Origin: Acidobacteriota bacterium
GTDB lineage: Bacteria; Acidobacteriota; Vicinamibacteria; Vicinamibacterales; SCN-69-37
Direction of reading: 5' to 3'
DNA: 64,000 bases
Assembly: GCA_020853395.1 (NCBI GenBank)
Contig: JADYYY010000010.1
Coordinates: forward strand, 434,001-498,000
Part shown: piece by piece, positions 44,313 to 52,236 of the stretch
Layout of the letters: each line of letters begins with the position of its first letter
Numbering within the stretch: the stretch's first letter is position 1
Program-made: the position numbers and the translations under genes
Notes under the pieces: model-generated
What the model was told of the DNA's origin: nothing
What the model saw: only the letters and a program-made list of their open reading frames with translations
Databases searched by the model: none

Positions 44313-46325
44313 TCATCGCTGATCGGGGGCCGTATAGCCGCCCCGCGACTCGACGATCAGCCCCTGGCGCTTCGGCCGGATCTCCACCTTCCGCCATGCG
44401 CCGTCACGGGTGCGGTTGGTCGAGTCGTAGCTCAGGATGTACCGGCGGCGCAGATTCTCAAGGATACGCCGGTACTCCTGTTCGAGCGCAGCGACGTCGG
44501 ACGGGAAATACGACTCGCCGGCCGACGCCTCCGCGAGCCGCTCGAGCACGTCGCGATCGACGCGCGGGCCGAGACCGATCGTGTACACCGTCGTATCGAC
44601 GGCGCCCAGCATCTGGAGCACCTGATCGAAGGTGTGCGTGCTGCCGGGCGCGGTGCCGGGATTGTTCTCGTCGCGCCCATCGGTCATGACGACGAGCGCG
44701 GTGCGGCCCTCGGTGTGCTTGAGCCGAGCGAGCCCTTCGAAGACGGCGTCGTAGAGGGCGGTGCCGCCGTCGGCCGCATAGCGGCCGATCGCGCCGAGGC
44801 TCGCCGCCCGCGCGGCGGTGAGCTCGTGCGCCCACTCGACGCGATCCGCGAACGTCAGCACGGCGAGCTTGTCCTTGGCCGGCAGGGCTTCGACGAACGC
44901 TTTCGCCGCGCTCGTCACGGCCCCCGCGTCGCGGCGCATGCTGCCGCTCGAGTCGAGCGCGAGCACGACCGACACGGGCGCGAGCGCCTCCTCGAACGCG
45001 TTCACCTGCTGCGACACGCCGTCTTCGAGCACCTCGAAGTCCTCCGCCGTCACGTCGATGAACTCGCGGTTCAAATCCTTGATCGTCATCTCGATCTGCG
45101 GCCGGATCGGCGGTGGAGACGGCGCCCAGTAGCCGTTCCGCACTTTGACCGCGTGCGTCGGATCCCCGGTCGTCATCGCGATCGTGCGCCACGTCCCGTC
45201 CTGCCGGCTGTTGGTCGACGAGTAGGTCACGACGTAGCGTTGCTGGATGTCGTCGGCGATCAGGCTGTGCGTGTCGGCGAGCTGCGTGTTCCGGGCCGGG
45301 AAGAAGGCTTGCCCGCCGGTCTCGACCGCCAGCCGCCGCAGCAGGCCCTCGCCCTTGAGCGACACACCGGCCACGCCGCCGATGGCGATGACGTAGACGG
45401 TCGCCTTGGACGCCGCCACGGTCTGCAGGGCATCGTCGAAGGCGATTCGGCTGTTCTCGTCGTAGCCGTCGGTGATGAGCACGATGATGTGGCGGCCGTC
45501 GACGGACGACACCTGCCGCGCGGCCTCGCTGAGGCAGTCGAGGATCGCCGTGCCGCCGCTCGCCTGGATCGCCTGGATCGCGTCGGCCACGGTATCGCGA
45601 TCCAGCGTCGGCCCGGTGACGGCACCGAGCGTGCGGGAGAACGGCACGACGACGACGCGGTCGTGCGGGCGGAGGAAGCCGACGAACTGCGCGGCCGCGT
45701 TGCGGACGAACGGCATCCGGCGCGACATGCTCTGGCTGCTGTCCACGAGCAGGGTGTAGACGGCCGGCAGCGTATCGGGCACCGCGAGGTCGACGAGCTG
45801 CGCGATGCCGTCCTCGGTGACGTGGAAGTCCTCGGCCGTGAGCCCGTTGATCGGGCGCCCCTTCCGATCGAGCACCAGGGGCTCGAGCAGGACGCTCGAC
45901 ACCTCGGTGATCTCGTACATCTCCTGGGCTTTCAACTGCACGCGGTCCTCCGCGTGCCGGCCGAGCGAATCGGTGACGTCGGCGACGATCACCCGATCTT
46001 CGAACGGGTTCCTGTCGACCCACTCCACGGCGTAGGGCGGCCCGTCGGTGTCCTCGCCGACGAGCTTGCCGTCGACCGTGAACCGGATCGGACCGATCTT
46101 CGCGCTGGCGTCGGTGACGACGCGCGCGACGATCCGGATGGGGCCCTCCATGCCCGTTCGGCCGAGCGGTGAGGTCAGGTGGATGCCGAGCCCGGGCCCT
46201 TCCTGCGCGGGCGCAGGGATCGAGAGCATCGCGAACGCGACGCCGACCAGGATCGGAAGACGAGGACCGCGCCGGCCCTCCGTCCGGCGGTTCGGACGGC
46301 GTTCGTCCCGTCGCGCTGCATTCAT
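44313..46325 (-). CDS. Secreted protein with two VWFA-related domains
   Basis: The 670-residue protein has an Arg-rich signal peptide (to about residue 40). It then has two homologous units. Each has an extension with the phrase TAEDFxVxEDG (about residues 137 and 383), followed by a von Willebrand A domain. The metal sites are VDSSQSM (about 165) and LDSSGSM (about 408). The domains carry the usual ITDGYDE and MTDGRDE. This is the VWFA-related family abundant in Acidobacteriota, here with an internal duplication. The ATG at 46325 was chosen; the much longer reading crosses the divergent gene. Role unknown, probably a surface or periplasmic binding protein. Confidence 0.88.
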   Translation of the reverse strand: MNAARRDERRPNRRTEGRRGPRLPILVGVAFAMLSIPAPAQEGPGLGIHLTSPLGRTGMEGPIRIVARVVTDASAKIGPIRFTVDGKLVGEDTDGPPYAVEWVDRNPFEDRVIVADVTDSLGRHAEDRVQLKAQEMYEITEVSSVLLEPLVLDRKGRPINGLTAEDFHVTEDGIAQLVDLAVPDTLPAVYTLLVDSSQSMSRRMPFVRNAAAQFVGFLRPHDRVVVVPFSRTLGAVTGPTLDRDTVADAIQAIQASGGTAILDCLSEAARQVSSVDGRHIIVLITDGYDENSRIAFDDALQTVAASKATVYVIAIGGVAGVSLKGEGLLRRLAVETGGQAFFPARNTQLADTHSLIADDIQQRYVVTYSSTNSRQDGTWRTIAMTTGDPTHAVKVRNGYWAPSPPPIRPQIEMTIKDLNREFIDVTAEDFEVLEDGVSQQVNAFEEALAPVSVVLALDSSGSMRRDAGAVTSAAKAFVEALPAKDKLAVLTFADRVEWAHELTAARAASLGAIGRYAADGGTALYDAVFEGLARLKHTEGRTALVVMTDGRDENNPGTAPGSTHTFDQVLQMLGAVDTTVYTIGLGPRVDRDVLERLAEASAGESYFPSDVAALEQEYRRILENLRRRYILSYDSTNRTRDGAWRKVEIRPKRQGLIVESRGGYTAPDQR

Positions 46326-46358
46326 CAGATCTGGAAGCCTCGGACCCGAACCGTCTCC

Positions 46359-46364
46359 TATAAT
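46359..46364. promoter_or_regulatory. Perfect -10 TATAAT in the 60-base divergent gap
   Basis: TATAAT on the plus strand lies 21 bases before the GTG of the DUF192 gene. The same bases offer a weaker -10 (GATTAT) on the minus strand toward the VWA gene, so it may fire in both directions. Confidence 0.5.
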
Positions 46365-46385
46365 CCGGACCGGTCCAGGTCCTCC

Positions 46386-46781
46386 GTGAGCGCCCCTCAC
46401 TTCCTCCAATCGGCCATGGGCCGCGCCGCTGAACCCCACGCGCTCTGGACCGCCGATCGCGCGCGGATCGTGGCGACCTCGGTCGAGCTGGCCACCGACT
46501 CCGCGTCGCGCAACCGCGGCCTGCTCGGGCGCGACGGGCTCGCCGACGGCGTGGCGCTCGTGATCGCGCCGTGCTGGGCGGTGCACACGATCGGCATGCG
46601 CTTCCCGATCGACATCGTCCACGTTGCGCGCGACGGGCGGATCGTCAAAGTGCGCCGCTCCGTGCAGCCGTGGCGCATGAGCGCGGCGCTCGGGGCGTTC
46701 GCGACGATCGAGATGGCCGTCGGGGCGATCGGCCGCGCCGGGCTCGAACCCGGCATGCGGCTCATCGTCAGGGGAGCGTGA
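46386..46781 (+). CDS. DUF192-family protein
   Basis: The 131-residue protein has the DUF192 signature: a beta strand with VELATDSASRNRGLLGR, then APCWAVHTIGMRFPIDIV and a short C-terminal VGAIGRAGLEPG. Members are small cytoplasmic or exported beta-barrel proteins of unknown role. No clear signal peptide is present here. GTG at 46386 or ATG at 46416 may be the start; neither has a good Shine-Dalgarno, and the GTG is closer to the -10. Confidence 0.82.
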   Translation: MSAPHFLQSAMGRAAEPHALWTADRARIVATSVELATDSASRNRGLLGRDGLADGVALVIAPCWAVHTIGMRFPIDIVHVARDGRIVKVRRSVQPWRMSAALGAFATIEMAVGAIGRAGLEPGMRLIVRGA

Positions 46782-46850
46782 GGCGCCTGGTCGGAAGATG
46801 GGGAGGTGCGTAGACGGTACGCGACCTCGACCTCAGGCCGTCTCGGGCAG

Positions 46851-48290
46851 TCAGGCGCTCAGCCTGAACAACAGCGCGGCAATCAAGGTCGGCACCGCGG
46901 CGCCGGCGAGCAAGCGATGCGGCGCGACGGACCCGCCGAAGAACCGGCTGAGCAGCGCCTGTCCGGCAGGATTCGGGGCATTGGCGATGACGGTCAGGCC
47001 GCCGCCCGTGACGGCGCCTTGCACCACCGCGATCTTCAGGGCGTCGTGGAAGCCTGGCGCGAGCGTGGCCAGGTAGGTGATGAGGGCGTTGTCGTTGAAC
47101 GCCGTCAGCACCGTGGCGCCGAGGAACAGCGGGAATTCGGCCAGGCTCGACAGCACTGGCGCGATCCACCAGCCCTGCAGGCCGCCGTGGATCACGAGGC
47201 CGCCGAGAAAGAACCCGACGAGCAGCGGTGCGCGCAACTCGAGCCGGCTTTGAAACACGGCCGTCGCCTTCGCGAACCCGAGGAAGAACAGGAACCCGCC
47301 GACGAAGAGCGCCGGCTCGTGCGCCGTGAACACCGTCCAGCCCATGAACGCCACGTGGACGGCCGTGATCCACGCGGGCACTGGCAGCAGCGTTTGGGCC
47401 CTCCGCGGCGCCGCCTCGTCGGGTTCTTCGAGATCGAGCGTCGCGAGGCGCCGATTGAGCGCCAGCAGTTCGCGCCGGAACAGCAGGAAGTAGAGCGCGG
47501 TGGACGCGACGATCGCCGCGAACGCCCCGGCGCCGAAGTGCACGAGCATGAAGGGCGTATCCCAAGCCCACACGCGGGCGACCATCAGCACGGGCGGCGC
47601 CGAGAAGTGCGTGAGCGTGCCGCCAATCGAGACGTTGACGAAGAGCAGCCCGAGCGTCGCGTACTTCAGCGCCGGCGTGGGATCGAGATCGTAGAATTGG
47701 CGCGCGAGGAGCAGCGCGCAGATCGTCATCGCCGCCGGCTCGGTGATGAACGATCCGAGCAGCGGACCGAGGACGAGAATCGTCGCCCACCATGCCGCGG
47801 GCCCTCCCCCGCCGAGGTTGGCGATCCGCCGCAGCAGGCGTTCGGCCAGCCCCACGATCGGCCTCGTGGACGCGAGCGCCATGATGACGACGACGAACAT
47901 CGGCTCGGTGTAGGTGACACCGTGCGCGACGTAGTCACGGGCGGCGTCCCAGCCCTTGGCGTACGCCGCGGCGGCCAGCAGCACGGCCGCCCACAGGCCG
48001 AACACGACCTCGACCTCGCCGGCAAGGTGCAGCAGCTCGGCCAGCACGCTCGGATGCGCCGAGCGGCCCGCGGCCCGTTCGGCTTCGTCGTGGGCGCGCT
48101 GCACGCGGTGCGCGAGCCCGCTGAGCCGGGACGCGGCGAACGTGTGCAGGATGGCGACGACGAAGATCGCGGTCGCAATCAGGTTGAAGGGATCCGCCGC
48201 GATGCGCGCGCCGAGCGTCTCGAGCAACGCGCGCCCGCGATCGTCGTACGCGTCGAGCGGCAGCGGAAACGACGTAGCGGCGGCAGGCAC
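46851..48290 (-). CDS. Putative Na+/H+ antiporter (Na_H_antiport_3-like)
   Basis: The 479-residue inner-membrane protein has about 11 hydrophobic helices, with AGEVEVVFGLW, FVNVSIGGTLTHFSAPPV and TAFNDNALITYLA as the charged/polar conserved segments expected for a family of putative sodium/proton antiporters. It starts with GTG four bases after the stop of the upstream secreted-protein gene, so the two are co-transcribed. Ion specificity is not shown by the sequence. Confidence 0.78.
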   Translation of the reverse strand: MPAAATSFPLPLDAYDDRGRALLETLGARIAADPFNLIATAIFVVAILHTFAASRLSGLAHRVQRAHDEAERAAGRSAHPSVLAELLHLAGEVEVVFGLWAAVLLAAAAYAKGWDAARDYVAHGVTYTEPMFVVVIMALASTRPIVGLAERLLRRIANLGGGGPAAWWATILVLGPLLGSFITEPAAMTICALLLARQFYDLDPTPALKYATLGLLFVNVSIGGTLTHFSAPPVLMVARVWAWDTPFMLVHFGAGAFAAIVASTALYFLLFRRELLALNRRLATLDLEEPDEAAPRRAQTLLPVPAWITAVHVAFMGWTVFTAHEPALFVGGFLFFLGFAKATAVFQSRLELRAPLLVGFFLGGLVIHGGLQGWWIAPVLSSLAEFPLFLGATVLTAFNDNALITYLATLAPGFHDALKIAVVQGAVTGGGLTVIANAPNPAGQALLSRFFGGSVAPHRLLAGAAVPTLIAALLFRLSA

Positions 48291-48294
48291 CGCG

Positions 48295-49239
48295 TCAGCG
48301 TACTACGCCGCGTGCGGTCCTCGGCGCCAGCGCGGGCCGCGCCGGACGGGCCGCGCCGCGACGCCAGAATCGGCCGGCGTTCCAGACGGCGCCGGCCTGG
48401 ATGGCGCGTGGCTGCACGCCGGCGGCTGGCAGCACGCCGCTCACGTCGAATGCGAGCCATGGGCGCGCGGTCACCGTCAGGCCGGCGAGCACACCGGCGG
48501 CGCGCGAGCGCCGGCGGTCCTGCGCGACGTCATGGATACCGAAAATCTCGGCGCCCCACGCGAGCGGACCGGCGATCGGTCCGCCGCCAGCAGCCGCCCA
48601 CATCGTTTCGGACGTCCACGCGTCGGCCGCGTCGCCGCGCGCGCGCCGCGCGTACCCGACGTTCAAATCGAGCGAGACGCCGCGCACGGTGATGCTCGAG
48701 ATCAGGACGAGGCCGGCACCCGGCGACGCGTCCGCGGCGTGCAACGCCGGAACCTGCACCGACGGCAGCAGCGCAACAGCACCAAACAGCGGCACGTCGT
48801 CAGCGAGGCGCCACTTCAGGGAGAGCGCGACCGACTCGGCGGTGAACCCGTCGCCGCCCGCCACGTGCGTCGGCATCATCGAGATCGCGAACTGCACGGC
48901 CGGCGCGACGCCGAGCTTGACGTTCAGCGGCAGGCTCATGTCGAGGAAGACGCCGTGCGACGACTCGCGGCCGGCGCCGAACTCGAGCTCGAGCCAGCCG
49001 GGCGCGACGGTGGCGGCGTGCGTGGCGACGCTCGGCCGTTCGGGCTGGACCGCGTGCGGATCGGGGGGTTGCGCCGACACGACGGGCGGCGCGCAGAAGG
49101 CCGCGGCCAACAAGCAGAGCCGCACGATACGGCCGCGACCGGGAGGTCGGGCGAAGAGGAGCGCCGGCGGCCGCTGCGGCGGCCGGTTCCGCTCGACCGC
49201 GATCGCTGGCGGATTCGGCCGTGGCGTCTTCTCGCTCAT
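48295..49239 (-). CDS. Secreted, probably outer-membrane beta-barrel protein
   Basis: The 314-residue protein has a long basic N-terminus followed by a signal-peptide-like stretch (RLCLLAAAFCAPPVVSA, about 40-56). The rest is rich in alternating hydrophobic residues and aromatic-ended strands, as in small outer-membrane beta-barrels of the phenol MetA-like type. The signal peptide would fit better with the GTG at 49125, so the start is uncertain; I kept the ATG at 49239. It precedes the antiporter by four bases. The family is only a guess. Confidence 0.65.
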   Translation of the reverse strand: MSEKTPRPNPPAIAVERNRPPQRPPALLFARPPGRGRIVRLCLLAAAFCAPPVVSAQPPDPHAVQPERPSVATHAATVAPGWLELEFGAGRESSHGVFLDMSLPLNVKLGVAPAVQFAISMMPTHVAGGDGFTAESVALSLKWRLADDVPLFGAVALLPSVQVPALHAADASPGAGLVLISSITVRGVSLDLNVGYARRARGDAADAWTSETMWAAAGGGPIAGPLAWGAEIFGIHDVAQDRRRSRAAGVLAGLTVTARPWLAFDVSGVLPAAGVQPRAIQAGAVWNAGRFWRRGAARPARPALAPRTARGVVR

Positions 49240-49312
49240 CGGCCTAGTCTGCCCCAGTCTGGGACGTCGCACGTCGGTCGAGGGGGCATGGTAGTCTTCT
49301 GCCGTTCCTAGC

Positions 49313-49344
49313 GGGGCTTCAGCCGATCGTCAATCAGAAGCCCC
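49313..49344. terminator. Hairpin without T-run in the gap before the VOC gene
   Basis: GGGGCTTC (49313-49320) and GAAGCCCC (49337-49344) pair perfectly around a 16-base loop. There is no T-run directly after the stem. It could be a transcript-stabilising hairpin or a weak terminator. Confidence 0.35.
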
Positions 49345-49452
49345 TACCTGCCGCCCCTTTTCGCAGGACTGCAGACGTAGGCGGACGCGAACACGAGGAA
49401 GAAGTGTGCGCGGCGCCGGGCTGCGCGCCACCTTGCGCACGAGGGAGTGGTC

Positions 49453-49821
49453 ATGTTTCTCGGACTGAGAACCGTCATCTATCACGCGCCGAATCTGGCC
49501 GCGGCGAAGGCGTGGTACACGTCGGCGTTCGGCGTCGCGCCGTACTTCGACCAGCCGTTCTACGTGGGCTTCGAGATCGGCGGCTACGAGCTGGGCCTCG
49601 ATCCGGACGTCGCGCACGTCACGGTCGGCGACAACGCCGTCGCCTACTGGGGCGTGCCGGACATCGCCGAGGCGCACGCGCACCTGCTGGCGCACGGCGC
49701 CGCGCCACGACACCCAATCCAGGAGGTCGGCGAGGGGATCAAGGTCGCGACGGTCGCCGATCCGTTCGGCAACGTGATCGGGATCATCGAGAATCCCCAC
49801 TTCAGGGCCGCAGTGCAGTGA
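49453..49821 (+). CDS. VOC/glyoxalase-family protein
   Basis: The 122-residue protein shows the VOC fold pattern: an N-terminal strand (TVIYHAPNLAAAKAWY) and a C-terminal VADPFGNVIGIIENP. Members bind a metal and act on small carbonyl, dioxygenated or antibiotic substrates, or only bind ligands; which applies here is unknown. GAGGGAG precedes the ATG at 49453 by five bases; the GTG two codons upstream is less likely. A strong terminator follows. Confidence 0.87.
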   Translation: MFLGLRTVIYHAPNLAAAKAWYTSAFGVAPYFDQPFYVGFEIGGYELGLDPDVAHVTVGDNAVAYWGVPDIAEAHAHLLAHGAAPRHPIQEVGEGIKVATVADPFGNVIGIIENPHFRAAVQ

Positions 49822-49862
49822 GGTGGAGCACGGCGGTCGCGTTCTCTCGACGCTCACAACGG

Positions 49863-49890
49863 AAAAGCCCCGACGAAATCGGGGCTTTTT
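49863..49890. terminator. Bidirectional Rho-independent terminator
   Basis: The stem AAAGCCCCGA / TCGGGGCTTT around CGAAA is followed by a T-run on the plus strand and by a run of T on the minus strand. It ends the VOC gene from one side and the tRNA-Leu gene from the other. Confidence 0.85.
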
Positions 49891-49895
49891 CAAGC

Positions 49896-49982
49896 TGGTG
49901 CGGAAGAGAGGACTCGAACCTCCACGGGATTGCTCCCACAAGCTCCTGAGGCTTGCGCGTCTGCCAATTCCGCCACTTCCGC
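49896..49982 (-). tRNA. tRNA-Leu (anticodon CAG), CCA encoded
   Basis: The minus strand folds into a class II tRNA: acceptor stem GCGGAAG pairs with CTTCCGC, a discriminator A, and an encoded CCA (49898-49896). The D-arm has GGCGGAATTGGCAGACG, the anticodon stem is CAAGC/GCTTG with loop CTCAGGA, so the anticodon is CAG (reads CUG). A long variable arm (TGGGAGCAATCCCGT) and the T-arm with GGTTCGAGTCC follow. A TATACT hexamer lies 43 bases upstream, and a bidirectional terminator directly downstream. Confidence 0.97.
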
Positions 49983-50025
49983 GAACGTGCCGCGCCGCTG
50001 CCCGGGCGGGCAGCAGGAACGTCAC

Positions 50026-50031
50026 AGTATA
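50026..50031 (-). promoter_or_regulatory. -10 hexamer TATACT upstream of tRNA-Leu
   Basis: TATACT on the minus strand, 43 bases before the tRNA 5' end, in the gap shared with the divergent udk gene. The -35 is unclear. Confidence 0.4.
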
Positions 50032-50044
50032 CCAAGCACCGCAC

Positions 50045-50050
50045 TAGAAT
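50045..50050 (+). promoter_or_regulatory. -10 hexamer TAGAAT, seven bases before udk
   Basis: TAGAAT is followed by CCGCCCG and the udk ATG at 50058. A partly matching -35 (GTCACA) lies 18 bases upstream. No Shine-Dalgarno is present, so the mRNA is probably leaderless. Confidence 0.5.
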
Positions 50051-50057
50051 CCGCCCG

Positions 50058-50675
50058 ATGCCTCTGATCGTCGGCGTGGCGGGCGGGTCTGGCAGCGGCA
50101 AGACGACGCTCGTCGGCCGCCTGCTCGAACGGCTCGGCCCCGATGCCGTCGTCATCGTCCAGCACGATCGGTACTATCGCGATCTGTCGAACATCCCCTT
50201 CGACGATCGCGTCCAGCGGAACTTCGACCATCCGGACGCGCTGGACACGACGCTGCTCGTCACCCACCTCGAGCAGCTCCGTGGCGGCGCGCGCGCCGAG
50301 ATCCCAATCTACGACTTCGCCCGTCATGCTCGCACGCGTGAGGTGGAGGTCATCCACCCACGCCCCGCGATTGTCATCGAAGGAATCCTCGTGCTCTCGG
50401 ATGTCCGCCTGCGGTCGTTGATCGATTTGAAAGTGTTCGTGGACGTGGACAGGACGACTCGACTGCGGCGACGGGTCCAGCGGGACGTCGCGGAACGTGG
50501 GCGGTCGGTGGCGTCGGTGGAGGAGCAGTTCGCCGCGACCGTCGCGCCCATGCACGACACCTACGTCGAACCGGCGCGCCGGTACGCCGACGTGATCGTC
50601 GAACGCGGCGGCTTCAACGAGGTCGCGCTCGAACACCTCGTCGCGGCGATCAACGAACGGATCGACCTGGGTTGA
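50058..50675 (+). CDS. udk: Uridine kinase
   Basis: The 205-residue enzyme phosphorylates uridine and cytidine for pyrimidine salvage. It has the P-loop GGSGSGKTT at 10-18, HDRYYRD (near 35), the substrate loop YDFARH, and IEGILV. It ends with a normal C-terminus. The ATG at 50058 is the only start consistent with the P-loop; the upstream extension overlaps the tRNA gene on the other strand. Its promoter-like hexamer is seven bases before the ATG. Confidence 0.94.
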   Translation: MPLIVGVAGGSGSGKTTLVGRLLERLGPDAVVIVQHDRYYRDLSNIPFDDRVQRNFDHPDALDTTLLVTHLEQLRGGARAEIPIYDFARHARTREVEVIHPRPAIVIEGILVLSDVRLRSLIDLKVFVDVDRTTRLRRRVQRDVAERGRSVASVEEQFAATVAPMHDTYVEPARRYADVIVERGGFNEVALEHLVAAINERIDLG

Positions 50676-50794
50676 AGCGAGCGCACCGTGGCGGGCGAGT
50701 CCGGCGGAGCGACCGCAGGATCCGTGCGGTGAACCAGGGACCGCTGCAGCGTGACGGGAGAACCGGCACCCAGCAGCAGGCACACGGCGCTGAC

Positions 50795-52162
50795 TCAGAC
50801 CGGATCGTGCCAGCTCGCATCGCCGAGCAGCCGGTCAGCATCGGCCGGTCCCATGCTGCCGGGCGCGTAGAGCCGGACCGGCGCATGCGTGGTCAGCACG
50901 GGCTCGACGACCCGCCACGACGCCGAGACGGCGTCGGTTCGCGCGAAGAGCATCTGGTCGCCGCGCATCGCGTCGCCCAGCAGCCGCTGGTACGCCGGCA
51001 CGGTGTGGCTCGTGCTCCGGCACGCGTCGAGATGGACGGCCTCGCCGGCCATCGCGTCGCCCGGGCGCTTGGCGCGCGTGCCGAGCTCGATGACGACGTC
51101 CGGGCTCAACCGGAACCGTACGTGATTCGGCGCCGCGGCGACGACGTCCTCGAAGACGGCGAGCGGCGGACGCTCGAGCACGACCGTCACCTCCGTCGCG
51201 CTGCCGCGGAGCCGCTTGCCCGCGCGGATGTAGACAGGCACCCCCGCCCACCGCCACGAGTCGACGTGCAACCGGAGCGCGGCGTAGGTCTCGACGTCCG
51301 AATCGGGCGCCACGCCGTCCTCCTGGCGATAGCCGTCGTACTGGCCGCGCACGACCTCCGCCGGATCGAGCGGCCGCATGGCGGCGAACGCCAGCGCCTT
51401 CGCGTCGCGGATGGCCTCCGAATGGTGGCCGGCCGGCGGCTCCATCAAGAGCAGCGCCGCGACCTGCAGCAGGTGGTTCTGGACGACGTCGCGAATCGCG
51501 CCGAGCTCCTCGTAGAGCCGTCCACGGGCGCGAATGCCGTCTTCCTCGGCCATCGTGATTTCAATCCGCTCGACGTGATCGCGGTTCCAGATCGGCTCGA
51601 GGAACCGGTTGGCGAACCGGAAGTACAGGAGGTTCTGCACCGGTTCCTTCCCGAGGTAATGGTCGATGCGGAAGATCCTGGGCTCCTCGAAGTGCTGGTG
51701 CAGCACGCGATCGAGCTCGAGCGCCGACGCGAGATCGCGGCCGAACGGCTTCTCGAGCACGACGCGGGCGCCTTCGGTACAGCCGGCGCGCGCCAGGCCG
51801 TCGACGACGTCCGGGAAAGCGCTCGGCGCGATCGCCAGGTAGAACAGCGGATGCCGCGCACGGCCGAGCGCGCGGCGAAGCGCCGCGAACGTCTCAGGAT
51901 CCCGATAGTCGCCGCGCACGTAGCGCAGCCGATCGGCCAGCGAGCCGAAGCGCGGCTCGTCGAAGGCCCCGGCGGCTTCGAGGCTCGCCCGCGCCCGGCT
52001 CACGAGGTCGTCGCGGGTCCACTCGGACCGCGCCACGCCGATCACCGGCACCTCGAGCTGCCCGGCGTCGGCGAGCCCCTGCAGCGCCGGGAAGATGCTC
52101 TTGTAGACGAGGTCGCCGCTAACCCCGAAGATGACGAGCGCGTCGGACGAGAACGGCGGCAC
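50795..52162 (-). CDS. zwf: Glucose-6-phosphate dehydrogenase
   Basis: The 455-residue enzyme oxidises glucose 6-phosphate to 6-phosphoglucono-lactone with NADP+ (or NAD+), the first step of the oxidative pentose phosphate or Entner-Doudoroff route. It has the nucleotide motif [13 protein letters not shown] near the start and the substrate/catalytic segment RIDHYLGKE (about 162-170). The length is slightly shorter than usual (about 490). The start is a GTG with GGAGG at ideal spacing. 6-Phosphogluconolactonase and gnd are not in the window. Confidence 0.95.
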   Translation of the reverse strand: MPPFSSDALVIFGVSGDLVYKSIFPALQGLADAGQLEVPVIGVARSEWTRDDLVSRARASLEAAGAFDEPRFGSLADRLRYVRGDYRDPETFAALRRALGRARHPLFYLAIAPSAFPDVVDGLARAGCTEGARVVLEKPFGRDLASALELDRVLHQHFEEPRIFRIDHYLGKEPVQNLLYFRFANRFLEPIWNRDHVERIEITMAEEDGIRARGRLYEELGAIRDVVQNHLLQVAALLLMEPPAGHHSEAIRDAKALAFAAMRPLDPAEVVRGQYDGYRQEDGVAPDSDVETYAALRLHVDSWRWAGVPVYIRAGKRLRGSATEVTVVLERPPLAVFEDVVAAAPNHVRFRLSPDVVIELGTRAKRPGDAMAGEAVHLDACRSTSHTVPAYQRLLGDAMRGDQMLFARTDAVSASWRVVEPVLTTHAPVRLYAPGSMGPADADRLLGDASWHDPV

Positions 52163-52179
52163 GGAGACCTCCGAGCCGA

Positions 52180-52205
52180 ATCATAGCGGACCTCTTTGCT
52201 AAGAT
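52180..52205. promoter_or_regulatory. Divergent -10 elements between zwf and the propeller gene
   Basis: On the minus strand TATGAT (52185-52180) lies 17 bases before the zwf GTG with GGAGG in between. On the plus strand TAAGAT (52200-52205) leads toward the Asp-box gene. The two -10s are 14 bases apart. Confidence 0.45.
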
Positions 52206-52236
52206 CGTCGCACTCGACGTGAGCGCACCCTCGACC

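Noticed and set aside
44292-46172. Large plus-strand frame antisense to the VWA gene
   Set aside because: Arg/His-rich, domainless shadow of the minus-strand VWA gene.
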